A stretch of 64,000 bases of DNA, from the NCBI GenBank assembly GCA_025201375.1, contig JAIWZP010000072.1, positions 61,961 through 125,960 of the forward strand. The letters run 5' to 3'. The number at the start of each line of letters is the position of its first letter. The first letter of the stretch is position 1. Source of the DNA: Gongronella butleri (lineage: Eukaryota; Mucoromycota; Mucoromycetes; Mucorales; Cunninghamellaceae). Shown piece after piece: positions 1 through 10,804 of the stretch. A program made the position numbers and the translations under genes. Below the pieces are notes generated by a model, which was not told where the DNA came from, searched no databases, and saw only the letters and a program-made list of their open reading frames with translations.

Positions 1-1172
1 GTTTTTTCGCAAATCGGATCACACAGTCTCGAGAAATCTCGAAATTTGTGTTTGCTAGTATGCGTTTGGCGTTTTTTTCGTGTTTCGGGAATTCAGTACA
101 CGTCAAATCCTGTCTGTTGCGATTAAAAATTGCACGGATCAAACGCTTTATTTGCGGTGCAAAACTGTAAAATCCCAAGATCGTGAAATTGTGCTTTTTT
201 GTGTATTTTCTCTGGCGCTTTCTGACGGATTTTTATTGAAACAACAGAGACCAGGCGCGGTTCACTCTTGCAGAAATGACCACTCCAAATTGGAAGGTCC
301 TGGAACACACACTTCAATTTTTCAAGACGTTGGTCTCCATTGATTTTAATTCTCTTACCAAATGCTGTGACAATCTGCTGTAAGCAGCCAAGAAGTAGTG
401 GGTGATTCTCGTCTCTCTTTCTTTCTCTACTGTAAAGCACATCAAAAATCATGCAGGTCAAATACGTATTCAAGTCAAGCGTAAACCCGTAATGACGAAA
501 AACAATCGCGTTTTCGTACATTTTCTTGAGATTTGCGACCCGCCTAGCTGCTTTTCTTGATCGCATCTGGTGGAAATGAGCCGCGCTTGATGTTTGACTT
601 GAAGAAAACGCCAATTCACAGCTCCATGTCATACATAAGGCTCAGGTTTCTTTCTTTTCAGCGCTGACCACATCGTCGTGACGCGTCGGATTACTTCTTT
701 TTTTTGCTTTGCCACGTAACATTCGATCTACTGTTGGTGCTGTAGAAAACAGTGTGGTGGATGATTAAAAAAAAAGGCGTATAATCAATTAGTAAATGTC
801 TTTGGCGGGGCCACATTGAGCAGTATTGTGTCACCAGTTCTTTTTGGCTCTTCCCTGCGGTCTGGGGTGCGCGTGTGTGAATGAATCATGCGGGAGCAAT
901 CATAATTTGCGCACTACAAGCGCGAGATCTGTCGGCATTTGAACCTTGAAATCATGTCAACTGAACGCATCAATTTTCCATCTGCCTGTCTCATTTTTTT
1001 CTTTTCCCTTTTTCACTTTGCACTCTGCCCTCTTCTCTCCCTCCTCCCTCCTCCCTCCTTTTTTTTCGACACTTCATTATTTCGTATACCTCGTCGCAGC
1101 TTTGTACCCTGAATTTGCGCTTATCTTTTATCTATGGCGCGCCCTCACGACACACGCTCTGAACGGACGGCC
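1..1172. other. Intergenic left edge with a repeat fragment
   Basis: No convincing gene is visible upstream of the mitochondrial carrier. Bases about 90-330 resemble the right-hand end of the dispersed repeat also found near 8.74-8.85 kb and 39.06-39.2 kb. A 169-codon open frame on the minus strand (123-632) resembles nothing I know and overlaps this repeat, so I do not call it. Bases 980-1080 are pyrimidine-rich (CTCCCT runs), as expected for the promoter and 5' UTR of the following gene. Confidence 0.5.
90..330. repeat. Dispersed repeat, right-end fragment
   Basis: Resembles 39058-39195 and about 8735-8850: the same order of CACGTCAA, ATCAA-C, GAAAATCGTG/GAAATTGTG and GTGCATTTTCTC/GTGTATTTTCTC blocks. 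Similarity was judged by eye and is patchy. It lacks the left two thirds of the element seen in the other two copies. Confidence 0.45.
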
Positions 1173-2728
1173 ATGGTGAACGATTCGCTTTGGGGTGCGT
1201 CTTTTTGCCATCAGCTAACCTTGGTGGGAAAGAGGATCGTGCTGTTGTTGACGCTCTTTTTTTTGCATTTTGCCTTTTTTATTATAAAACAGCCAACCGA
1301 ACTGTGCTAGCTGCGTCCAGTGCAGCGGTGGTGGGCGTCTTTGCTGGCTATCCCGTAAAGCGTCGTTTTGTCGGAGCGGAAATTGCGCGACAACACTCAT
1401 TGCCACCCCTGTTCTAACCTTTTTTTTTTTTTTTTCTGTGCTAGTTTGATTCGGTCAAGACCAGGCTACAGAGCCAGCACTATGACACCATCATGGCGTG
1501 CGTGCGTCTGACATACAAGGAGGAGGGCATCCGTGGTTTCTTTCGAGGTCAGACCCGCGTTTGGGCGCTTTTTTTTTTGCATGGATGTGGCAAAACGAGG
1601 GGCGAGAGTGGGCTTACAGATCTCTTTTTTTTTTTTCTATTCTGCAGGGATCCTGCCGCCTTTGGTGACGATCAGCATCATCAAGTCGATTTCATTTTCG
1701 GTGTACGAGGAGACAAAGATGTTTTGCAAGCAACGCGATCCTTATTTTTCGCGCGATACCCTAGCGGCGACAATGGCAGTATCGACTCTCAGTGGGTGGA
1801 CGAGTGGCGCCTTTATTGCGGCGCTCAGCTGCCCGTTTGAGCTGGTCAAGATCCAAAAGCAATTGGAATTCCTGTTGCAAGCGAGCAGTGTAACCACAGG
1901 TACCACCATCGTGCGAACACCTGCTGATATGACCGATTGGAAACACCCACGCGCCATCCATACCATGGGCTCGTATGCCCAGACCAGCGCGCCAGCCCCT
2001 GTGGCGCCAACACCCGCGGCAGGGCGCACGGCCGCCCACCGCACCGTCGGTGCAGGTTTGCCCATCTCGTCCACGGCTTCCGTCGACCAGCGAAACATGC
2101 CGCCGCCGCCAAAAAAATATAATTCAACACGCCCTTACGCATCGTCAACCACCGATGCCAATAACAATACGCGCGCATCCACGTCCAGCTGGGCATCTGC
2201 AAAGGACATTGTCAAAAAGAAGGGCATTTTGGCGCTCTACAATGGCTTTGGCTTGCATTTTCGTAAGAAAACAAGCGCGGCGGCGCCGCAGCACTGTCCC
2301 AATCGCTCAGGCTCATTTCTTTTATTTATTTTTTTGAACGCGCAGTGCGTGATTCGCTAGGTACAGGTATGTATTTTGGCGGCTACGAGACGACAAAGTA
2401 TTTGCTGACAAAAAAGGGGCAAACGGCTGGGCCTTTGACACAATTCATTGCTGGCGGCGTGTGCGGCATCCTCTGTTGGCTGATTGTATTCCCCATTGAC
2501 CTTGTCAAAACATTGAAGCAAAAAGAGGTGCTTGCCACGCAAAATCAGTACAACAGTGCTTATCAATGCGTGCAGGAAATCGTGCGTCACCGTGGCGTCC
2601 GAGGTCTCTACTCGGGCATCTCCGTCACCCTCATACGCGCCTTCCCCATCCACTCGCTAAACTTTTTGGTCTACGAGCAGACGCTTGCGTTCCTCGCCAA
2701 GGTCTCCCATCACGAAAAGGCGAGATGA
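1173..2728 (+). CDS. Mitochondrial carrier family (SLC25) protein
   Basis: Inner-membrane solute carrier, 388 residues from five exons: 1173-1194, 1311-1354, 1445-1547, 1648-2262, 2346-2728. All three repeats show the Px[DE]xx[KR] signature: PFDSVK in the first, PFELVK in the second, PIDLVK in the third. The repeat-1 context GYPFDSVKTRLQ with a downstream EEGIRGFFRG resembles the carnitine/acylcarnitine-ornithine branch, but the substrate cannot be read from sequence. Unusual is an insertion of about 110 residues, rich in A, P, T and S, in the loop of repeat 2 after PFELVKIQKQ; it raises the length well above the usual 300. The start gives a very short N-terminus (MVNDSLWGA) directly before helix 1. 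It is the first ATG after a pyrimidine-rich leader and keeps phase through both short exons. Family call firm, start moderately sure. Confidence 0.88.
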
Positions 2729-2927
2729 TGGGCCAATCGCTCCAATTCCTTTCCTTTCTCTCATTTTTGTTCTACTTTATTTGTTGATCTTGTGTACTTT
2801 CTTCATTCCTCCTCCCTCCTTTTGTATTTAGTATCATCGCCCGCCCTTTTATTCACTCTCTATATTTTCTCATATGCCACTTTTTTTCAGTAAAAAGTTC
2901 ATCATTGCACATTTTTTTTAAAAATGA

Positions 2928-4241
2928 TCAATCAAAAGTTTGGCGCGAGCGCAAGCAGTCGACGATGGACATTGGCGGCGCGTCCTCGTAAATGATCCTG
3001 TAAATAGTCGTGATCAGTGGGAACCGATCGTCCTTCTTTTGGAGATGGAGGAAATGGTGCACCTCCTTGGCGGTCGTGGTGCCCTGCAGCTTTTGGCCAT
3101 TTAACAATTCTTTTTCGAGTTCGTCCATGGTCTTTAGGTGCTTTGCATCGATGAAGGCGCGCGCTACCTTGGAATTGCGGCCACCGGCGCACGTGGTGAT
3201 CAGATCGGCAACGCCACACGACTCAAAGAACGTCTCGGTGTGCACACCGCCAAAAAAGGTCTTGCCAAAGAGCCGCATCTCCAACAGACCCTGGCGCAGC
3301 ACGGCCGACTTTGTATTGTTGCCGAGAGCCAGACCGTCGACAAACCCGGCGCCTACGGCAATCACGTTTTTCAGCGCACCACACACCTGGAGACCGCTGA
3401 GATCGCCAATGACGCGAATATCAAAATACGGCGCGTGGAAGAGCGCCTGGTAAATCGGCCCCTCCTCTTGCACGCGCCGGCACGCAATCGTCGCCTCGCT
3501 AAACTTCTCGGCCGCCACCTCACTGGCAATGTTGGCACCGCTCAGCGCCGCACACGGAATACCGAGAATACGTTCAATCTCCTCGGAAAACAAAACAAGC
3601 TCCTTGCCGCGGAAATCCACGCCCTAAAAAAAAAAAAAAAAAAGAAAAGAAAAAAAACGAGCTGTCAATGCAAGCTCTCTTTTTGACTTGTCCTACCCCA
3701 CTACAGTATTTTTTACCTTGATGAGCGAGATGGCGTGCGCGTCTTTTGGTACAACTGGCCGCAGCGACTCGCAAATCTTGTAAACAAATTGGTGCGGCAG
3801 CACAAACACGAGAATATCGGCGCCTTGCGCCGCTTGTACGCAATCGGGTATAGCGACAATGTTGTCTGGGAGCTTGACATTCGGCAGGTATCTTTTGTCC
3901 AGAAAAAAAAGAGACCCCACAAATGGTCAGAAAACGCATGAATTTTTTTTTTTCTTTTTTTTTACGCACTTGACATTTTCGTGTTTTTCATTGATAATAT
4001 CGGTCAGATTGCGCCCGTCGATGGACTCTTCATACACCCACATGTTGACTTGCGACTCAAAGACTTCGGAATCGCGGGTGTTTTCGCCAACAATCTTGGC
4101 AATGGCGCTTCCCCTATTTGTGTGACAAAAAATAGGCGCGGTCAAACGATTCGCCTGCGATTTTTTTTCTTTTTGAGTATACCAGTTGCCCGAGCCGATC
4201 ATGGCAACCCTTAGCTTTGTACCACCGTTGATGGAGCTCAT
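2928..4241 (-). CDS. GPD1: Glycerol-3-phosphate dehydrogenase [NAD+]
   Basis: Reduces dihydroxyacetone phosphate to glycerol 3-phosphate with NADH in the cytosol, feeding glycerol and phospholipid synthesis. Four exons on the minus strand (4241-4183, 4113-3970, 3891-3717, 3623-2928) give 357 residues, normal for the eukaryotic family. The Rossmann GxGxxG motif appears as GSGNWGSA once exons 1 and 2 are joined. Further family blocks are [13 protein letters not shown] across the second junction, [13 protein letters not shown], and [16 protein letters not shown] holding the catalytic lysine. The C-terminal domain contains the GNNTKSA and TCxGGRN blocks. It is divergent from the Atg6 gene across a 375-bp spacer. 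All three introns end in long T runs before AG. Identity is certain; only the choice among GPD paralogues is open. Confidence 0.96.
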
Positions 4242-4616
4242 TGAAATGAAAAGGAGAAAAAAAATTAAAAAAAAAAAAAATAGGAAAAAGAAGTGACAAA
4301 AAAAATGGCGTATAAAAGTGGTGACTTTTCAGCCAATTGTGTTTCAGCGAAACCCAGGCCAGGCATCCCTTTCACCTTGTTTCAAGCACACCCATGCCTT
4401 TTGTGAAAAATCCAAAAAGGATCAGGTCATCCCATCATACCTTGGCGCGTATTATTCAGAGAACAAATGGCAAGGGACGCGGTGCCGCCCAATTGTACAG
4501 CCCAGAGCATATTAAACACGCAAAGCGAAGAACAAGTGTCACATGACGCGGCCGCATGAACCAAAAGAAATTCCGCCCATTTTTTGCAAATTCGCTTTAT
4601 CTCTTTTTGTTTCTCC
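4242..4616. promoter_or_regulatory. Divergent promoter region GPD1/ATG6
   Basis: This 375-bp spacer separates two divergent start codons and must hold both promoters. A TATAAAA-like string lies at about 4311-4317. Near the GPD1 start there are A-rich tracts on the plus strand. No other element is recognised. Confidence 0.5.
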
Positions 4617-6762
4617 ATGCCACCATTCTCATGTCAGCGCTGCCACCAGCCTCTACGGATAGATGAGTCGCTGCTCGACTTGGATCCGTCGTCGGCTGAG
4701 CTACTCATAGGTGCGTCTTGGGCTGGAAACGGCATATTTCGTTCTATTTCGTGTTTCTGACGCTCACTTTTCCCTTTTTTTTTTTTTCCTCTTAGGACCA
4801 CTGGTTGCCGAAGAGCAATACATGGCGAGCCAGAGCACGTCGTACTATGATACGGGTGCCGCCGCCAATGCTGCGGATTTGACGCCGTCCGCGGCAATTT
4901 CCACGAAAAATGTGCTTGGCTCGACGGGCCCCGCGAGTCATAGTGCCCAACACGCGCACAACCAGCAGCCACAGCAACAGACGGACCCGTCATCGTTGTC
5001 ATTGCAACGCGCTGGCTTGCCTGTGGCCGATTCGTTTGTCATGCTCTCGAAATCGCAGGTCCCCATCATTGCCACGCCGCCATCGCGGCCAATCACGCAC
5101 CGGTACAGCTCGCCACTCGCGAATGACGCATCATCTGCAGCCCTTGGCACGTCGCCAACACAGCAACAGCAACAACAGCCGCGCCATTGGCTCACGGCCG
5201 GCCTGTCATCCAGCCCACCAGCCAGTACATCCACCATGGCGGCAACCACAGGTGCGAAAGCGGGAAATGCGGCCGCCACCGCAACGGCATCGATGTCTGC
5301 CGCCGCAGCAGCAGCTAAAAAGAAGCAACATCGACATTCGGGATCGTACGGGTCGTCGGTTTCGGCGTCTGGCGCGGTTGGTGCTGGTGCACAGGAAAAA
5401 GGTCAGGCGCATGACGACCATTCCGCCAGTGAGAACAATGGGTCGTCCGCCAGCGACCTGTTGATCGAGCGCAACAACAGCCTGTCGCACCGACTCAAGG
5501 TTGCCGCGCGACTCTTTGACGTCATGTCGTCCAAATCAAGCATCGACCACCCCATGTGCCAGGAATGCACAGACATCATGCTCGAAAACCTTGAGCGCCA
5601 GCTTAATGACATCAACCTCGAGCGCGATTGCTACCTGGACTTTTTAAAAAACATCAAACAGGAGCAGGAAATGCCGTCGTCACCCGTCAATTCGTCTTTT
5701 GCCGCGGCCTTGTCCTCATCACCTCCACCAAATACCACGATCTCGTCCCCCTCATCCTCATCGTCAACAGCGACCACGGCCACACACACAGTCAAGGACA
5801 TGGAGCAGCTGCAGAAGCAGGTCAAACAGCTGCAAGCGCAAGAACAGCAGGCAATGGCCAAGCTGGACGCTATGCGCGCCGAGTACGACGACCTGGAGGA
5901 CCAGTACAAGCAGCTGCAGCACGAGTCGGACCTGCTGGACGCCGAGGAACAGCAGTTTTGGCAAGAATGCAACCAATATCAGCTTCGATACCAACAATTC
6001 CAAAACGAGCGCGATACCATCAACATAAAGTACGACCACGACGTCCGACAGCTCGAGCGACTGCAAAAGACCGTCGTGTACAATGACGCCTTTTGCATCG
6101 TCCAGGACGGCCCATTTGGCACCATCAATGGTTACCGCCTCGGACGATTGCACTCTCACCCCGTCGAATGGAGCGAAATCAACGCCGCATGGGGCCAAAC
6201 CCTCCTCTTGCTCTATACGGTCGCCAACAAGCTCAAATTCCAGTTCCAATCGTAAGTCCCATAAGCTCATTGTATGCATTAGGCACGGCCCAATGACAAT
6301 TTTTTCTCTTTTTTTCGTTTTGTAGGTACCGCCTCGTGCCCATGGGCTCGTTTTCAAAGGTGGAAAAAGTGGACGGGGATGTCGTCGTCTCGTACGAGCT
6401 GTAAGTCCATTGTTTTTCATGCGTCGCCAGGCTGACACACCCTGTTTTTTATTTTTTTCTTACTTTCAAGATATGGCTCGGGCGACTATGGCATCAATCG
6501 CATGCTGTTCCTGAATCGACGCTTCGATCACGCCATGGTGGCCGTGCTCAACTGTTTAAAACAGCTCTCGGACTATGCAGAGCGCAAGGATCGAAACATC
6601 AGGCTACCGTACCGCATCAACAAGGATAAAATCGGCGAACTGTCCATCCGGCTGCAATTTAATCAGGATGAGCTGTGGACAAAGGCCCTGCGCTACATGC
6701 TCACCAACATGAAATGGATCCTCATCTTTGCTAGTCGCGCAGGCACCGCCGTCGAGTCTTAA
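4617..6762 (+). CDS. ATG6: Beclin-1/Atg6 (Vps30) autophagy protein
   Basis: Subunit of the class III PI3-kinase complexes that start autophagosome formation and act in vacuolar sorting. Exons 4617-4710, 4796-6251, 6326-6400 and 6471-6762 give 638 residues. The first exon encodes MPPFSCQRCHQPL, the CxxC that opens Beclin proteins, and fixes the start. A low-complexity Q/S/A-rich stretch (roughly residues 45-290) separates it from the MCQECTDIMLENLE block. Next comes a long coiled coil (about 365-475). The evolutionarily conserved C-terminal domain begins at NDAFCIVQDGPFGTINGYRLGR and contains VEWSEINAAWGQ, the hydrophobic YRLVPMGSFSKVE strand and the WTKALRYMLTNMKWIL tail. The disordered insert makes it longer than human Beclin-1 (450 residues). 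An AATAAA-type signal follows about 25 bp after the stop. Confidence 0.95.
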
Positions 6763-6944
6763 AAATAGCACAATGAACACGAAACAATGAATAAAGAAAT
6801 ACTGTATCATATCATACCACACAGCACCATTACGTGACATCCTAATATTGCTGACAAGCTGGTGGGTGGTGGATACGGTATGTACGTACGTATGATACTC
6901 GGCTCAAAATCCGACGCACGACGTCAAGTTTTTTCAGAGATTGG

Positions 6945-7195
6945 GTCACTCAGTCCTAGGAGGGTTGTCTATCGAGCGAGCGAGCGAGCGAGACGAGAAC
7001 CACCCTTTCTCGATCTCGATTGATAATTTCTGTGACATCTCGATCTCGCTCATCGACGTTCGAGAATTATCGAGATCGAGCGAGATCAAGATTTATCGAG
7101 AATATGTAAAGAGATCTTCGAGGAGGTGACGAGGTTTCGAGACTAATCGAGACCAATCGAGATCAATCGAGCGAGCGAGACACCCTCAAGATGAC
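6945..7195. repeat. ATCGAG/GAGCGAGC repeat array, copy 1
   Basis: Starts with CAGTCCTAGGAGGGTTGT, then (GAGC)n, then alternating TCTCGATCTCGAT and ATCGAGATCGAGCGAGA blocks in opposite orientations. It can therefore fold into several hairpins. A related array lies at 7565-7810. Confidence 0.7.
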
Positions 7196-7244
7196 GTTTG
7201 ACGTATGATACTGTAATCGGGGGATAGCAAAAAAAATTACATAC

Positions 7245-7326
7245 TGTACACCCGTCAGGATTGGAATCCGGGTCATATACCAAAACCACATCATTATCAA
7301 TATGATGATACCACTGAGCCATCATG
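7245..7326 (-). other. tRNA-like element (tRNA relic or SINE head)
   Basis: On the minus strand, TGGCTCAGTGGTA matches the Pol III A box. About 45 bases on, GATTCCAATCC matches the B box at about nine of eleven positions. Eight T residues, a Pol III terminator, follow about 25 bases later. Between the boxes a 6-bp stem CATCAT/ATGATG closes a 7-nt loop with T at position 33; read as a tRNA, the anticodon would be TGA. The D stem and the acceptor stem do not pair well. I therefore read it as a decayed tRNA or the head of a tRNA-derived SINE rather than a working tRNA gene. Confidence 0.35.
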
Positions 7327-7564
7327 ATTTTTTTATCATACTGTATTTCTTATGATGTATACGTTGTCATACAGTATGAATTCAATCACTTTTTAGTTGT
7401 AAAAAAAAAAAAAAAAAAAAAAAAGATGACATGGCTCCACGCTGCTGCTGCACGCTCGTAAAAAAAGTGGCTGGCACAAAGTTTGCAGCAACACTTCAGT
7501 CAACATAACCTACAGTACTAAGCCTAAAAACATATATATCACTGTAAGATAAATATGATACTGT

Positions 7565-7810
7565 ATCGGCTTATCGAGATCAATCATCGAGACCAATCGA
7601 GCGAGCGAGACTCTCGATATGATACAGTATCATACAAGACAACCCTACTACTACTGTACTATATACATCTGTTGTTGTACTCATCAGTCCAGGAGGGTTG
7701 TTAATTCGAGCGAGCGAGACGAGATTCACCTTGTCTTGTCTCGTCTCGAGCACAGAATTTTAGGTCATCTCGATCTCGATCGACGAGCGAGATTCGAGAA
7801 TGTCACATGA
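7565..7810. repeat. ATCGAG/GAGCGAGC repeat array, copy 2
   Basis: Contains CAGTCCAGGAGGGTTGT and ATTCGAGCGAGCGAGACGAGA, closely matching the opening of the 6945 array about 740 bp upstream. It is preceded by GAGACCAATCGAGCGAGCGAGA, which matches the end of copy 1. The two arrays flank about 370 bp with the tRNA-like element and a poly-A tract. Confidence 0.65.
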
Positions 7811-8029
7811 CAAAACTCGAGCATTTTTCTTCAAAACGTTGCCTGGTGGTGGAGTGAAAAAAAAATCCACAAAAAAAGTCGACGACACAAAAATAAAGGG
7901 TTGAACCTCTCGAAAATCTCGATTTATCATTCATACTGTAACATCATCCCTACATCGGTTACTGTGTTTCATGCATCATCAGTGCTTGGCAGCTTGCACC
8001 ACTCTCCTGCAGCGCACAAAAAAAACATG

Positions 8030-8850
8030 CAAAATTAAAAATTAAAAAAAATCCATGCAATTTACGGAGGACCTTAATTTGGAGGTCTCAAACCTTAATT
8101 TTTTGCAAAAAAAGATCATGCCCAAAGTAGGCAATTTCTCAGTCGATCGCCGTTCATGTAGAGTCACTCTTTATTTGTATTATACTTATTTCTTACGTTG
8201 GGGCAATTGGCCATTTTGTCTGCCAATAGCAAATTGTCGAAGTTACCTGTTTGGGATGCATTGATCACCCGGAGGTCGAAATTTCCCAATTTTGGCATTT
8301 TCTGAGATTGAAATGTGTGACCCCTGAGTGACCCCTGAATTTTTAAATAGTGGTCGTAGCGCGTTGGTGTTTTAAACTTTTTTGTGGCAATTTTTGCGCT
8401 GATGAATGCGATGCAGCAATTTTTGAACGAGCTCGACCAAGCAGATGGAGATATGAATGCAAAATAGGGCAAATTGAAGTGTTTTGGAATTTGCAGTCTC
8501 AAAAAAAATCGGGCGGGCTCGTCGCAAGCACTGGCCTGTAGTTCGTGCCGTGACACAACTTTCATCGGCGGGCAGCTAGGCTGTAAAAAAAATTCTGGAG
8601 GCACTGCAGCGACGAGAAAGTCAGAGAAATATGTTGTCCCAAGGAAATCGTTTATTTTAGGCACTACTGTAGCGCGCTGCTGGAAACGAACCGAAAGGTT
8701 TGGCTCGTCAAGACCTGTCTGGTGCGCTACAGTACCATAAAAAAACCTGTGGATCACACAGTGGAATTGCGCGTAAAATTCGAAAAGACCGAGGTCCTGC
8801 TTTTTTTTCTGCATTTTCTCGGCCACATGCTGGATTTCTTCGCGCCGACT
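8030..8850. repeat. Dispersed repeat family, copy A
   Basis: Collinear with 38335-39195. Shared stretches include the start (ATGCAATTTACG...CCTTAATTTGGA), the CTCAGTCGATCGCCGTTCATG block, GTTTGGGATGCATTGATCAC, and TGAGATTGAAATGTGTGACC followed by CCTGAGTGACCCCTGAATTT. Similarity fades toward 8850. A 236-codon open frame runs antisense (8164-8874) but is broken in the other copy, so I do not call it a gene. Confidence 0.8.
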
Positions 8851-9393
8851 GATACTGTACGTCCGGTCATCCAACCACTTTACATCCAGTCAGTGAGAGT
8901 AATATGATAATACAGTATACTTTACAAAGAAAAGCTTCATGCAAAACGTAAAAAACGTGAAAAATGGAGGTGGGTTCCGAACTTCCGATCAAACTTTTTG
9001 AAATGAGCTTTACCACAGCACGCTACTTGCACTGAACGTGCCGACTATCACACCCGATGCGGCCAGAATCGAGGGCAATCGCGATTCTTTTCTGCTTATC
9101 ATATTCGCGATTATAATTGTTCAAAAGTTGATTTTTCGCATTTCTCTCGGGATTCGCAGAGATTAATTTCTCAAACAATTTTCTTTGTACTTTCTTTGAT
9201 CATACCGCAACGTTTTGGTCAGTTGGGATTGGCGATTGCGACGCGTCATTGTCGAGAAATGGCGTGTTTTTGTGAATTTGTTCGAAAAAAAGAACGCGCG
9301 GTCTGAAAAAGGAACCATTTGTCCCGTGCCAAGGGCAGAAACGCCGCTCGTTTGCCTCTCTCTTTTTTTTTTTACGACTCACACATACACAAT

Positions 9394-10642
9394 ATGCGAC
9401 GAAGGCCCGCCGGATTGGCTCATGCGCAGAAAAAGGAGCGACAAGACGTAAGCAACACACGGCATAGAATTATACACAGCCAGGCTCAAGTCTTTTTTTT
9501 TTATCGCCCCTGGGCGACGGGCGTAGCGCGACTTTCAACAAATTGGCGACTCGATGGCTGCCAAGGAGCTGGAACATGTAAGCAAGATGGCGCGGCAGAG
9601 CTCGTTCATGAGCGCGCAAAAACTCACATTGCGTCTACTTCTTATAGCTCCAGAGACAAATGGATATATTCAAACAAAACCTGGAAGAATTTGCATGGAA
9701 GCACCGGCACGAGATCAAAAAGGACCCGCAGTTCCGCGCTCATTTCCAGCGCATGTGCGCCAACATTGGCGTCGACCCGCTCGCATGTAAGTCTCTTTTT
9801 TTTTTTTGTGCATGTTTAGAGCAATTTGGGGCGCTCACCAGCTTCTCCCCCTTTTCAAAAGCAAACAAGGGCTTTTGGGCAGACATGCTTGGCGTGGGCG
9901 ACTTTTATTATGAGCTTGGCGTGCAGATCATCGAGGCGTGCATGCGCACGCGCACACGCGATGGCGGCCTGACCGACCTGCAGGAATTGACGGTGCGCGT
10001 GGATCGCATGCGCGAAAAGGAGGGCCAAAAGCGACAAGAGATCGTCGAGTAAGTGTGGACATTAAGCAAAAAAAAAAAAAAAAAAAACGGCAAAACATGC
10101 GCGTCATGCGTCCCTTTTTTTTTTTTTAACTTTGTTTTATCCGCAGGGATGACATCATCCGCGCCATTCATACCCTAAAGCCATTGAGCGGCGGCTTTGA
10201 AGTGCTGACGCTTGGTGCGAAAAAGATGGTGCGCTCGGTGCCCAATGAGCTTGACAAGGACCAGACAAGCCTGCTGCTGCTGGCTCAGGTAAAGGGAAAA
10301 GAGGCGCAGTCGCCTGCGTCGCGTGACACTGATGCTTTGCAAAATCTTGCTTAGGGGAGTGGCTTCATCAATTTCAAATTGGTGAAAAACAGATTACGAT
10401 GGGACGATCCGCGCATCCACAAAGGATTGGTAGGGCCAAAAGATGGGGGGGGGGTGGAGGAGAGGGGCGCGGACATGCCGGCCCCATCAAAAGATGGTTG
10501 GCTCAGCTCACTCATACATTTCCCCTTTTTTTCTTGTTGCTTGTAGGACCAGCTCCTGCAGGATGGTCTCGTGTGGATTGATGAGCAATGCACTGATGAA
10601 AAGGATTATTGGGTCGCCAGCTATTTCGCCATGCTCGATTGA
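9394..10642 (+). CDS. SNF8: ESCRT-II subunit Snf8/Vps22 (EAP30)
   Basis: Core subunit of ESCRT-II, which sorts ubiquitinated cargo into multivesicular endosomes. Seven exons (9394-9447, 9527-9577, 9648-9786, 9862-10048, 10147-10288, 10355-10429, 10547-10642) give 247 residues, the usual size. Diagnostic stretches: N-terminal [60 protein letters not shown], the first winged helix [20 protein letters not shown], and the second winged helix ending DGLVWID with a terminal YFAMLD. The start is fixed by the conserved MRRR opening. Exon 2 ([17 protein letters not shown]) is the least conserved part; its acceptor is the most upstream AG that keeps the frame. It converges with the downstream carrier gene, leaving only about 160 bp. 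Confidence 0.93.
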
Positions 10643-10804
10643 TGGGATCATGGAACGAATAAAAAAAAACGAGATGGATGCCGACGCGTCCTTTTTTGTT
10701 TTAGTGATTGATCATGTGGAACGGGCGCCAGAAAAAAAAAAGAGAGATGGGGGGTATCACTATTTTCGTTTATTATTGTAAAAAAAAAAAAGATCATTTT
10801 TTTT

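Larger units (their letters stand above)
6763..9393. other. Repeat-rich non-coding spacer
   Basis: No gene is supported here. The stretch holds ATCGAG/GAGCGAGC arrays (6945-7195, 7565-7810), a tRNA-like element (about 7245-7326), a poly-A tract near 7400, many TACTGTA/TACAGTA motifs and a dispersed repeat (8030-8850). The segment 8900-9390 has no recognisable content apart from the upstream region of the next gene. Confidence 0.6.

Noticed and set aside
123..632. 169-codon minus-strand frame at the left edge
   Set aside because: Partly inside a dispersed repeat fragment; no domain or supporting splice structure.
8164..8874. 236-codon frame antisense to dispersed repeat copy A
   Set aside because: The matching region of copy B is broken by several stops and frame shifts, so conservation is not at protein level.
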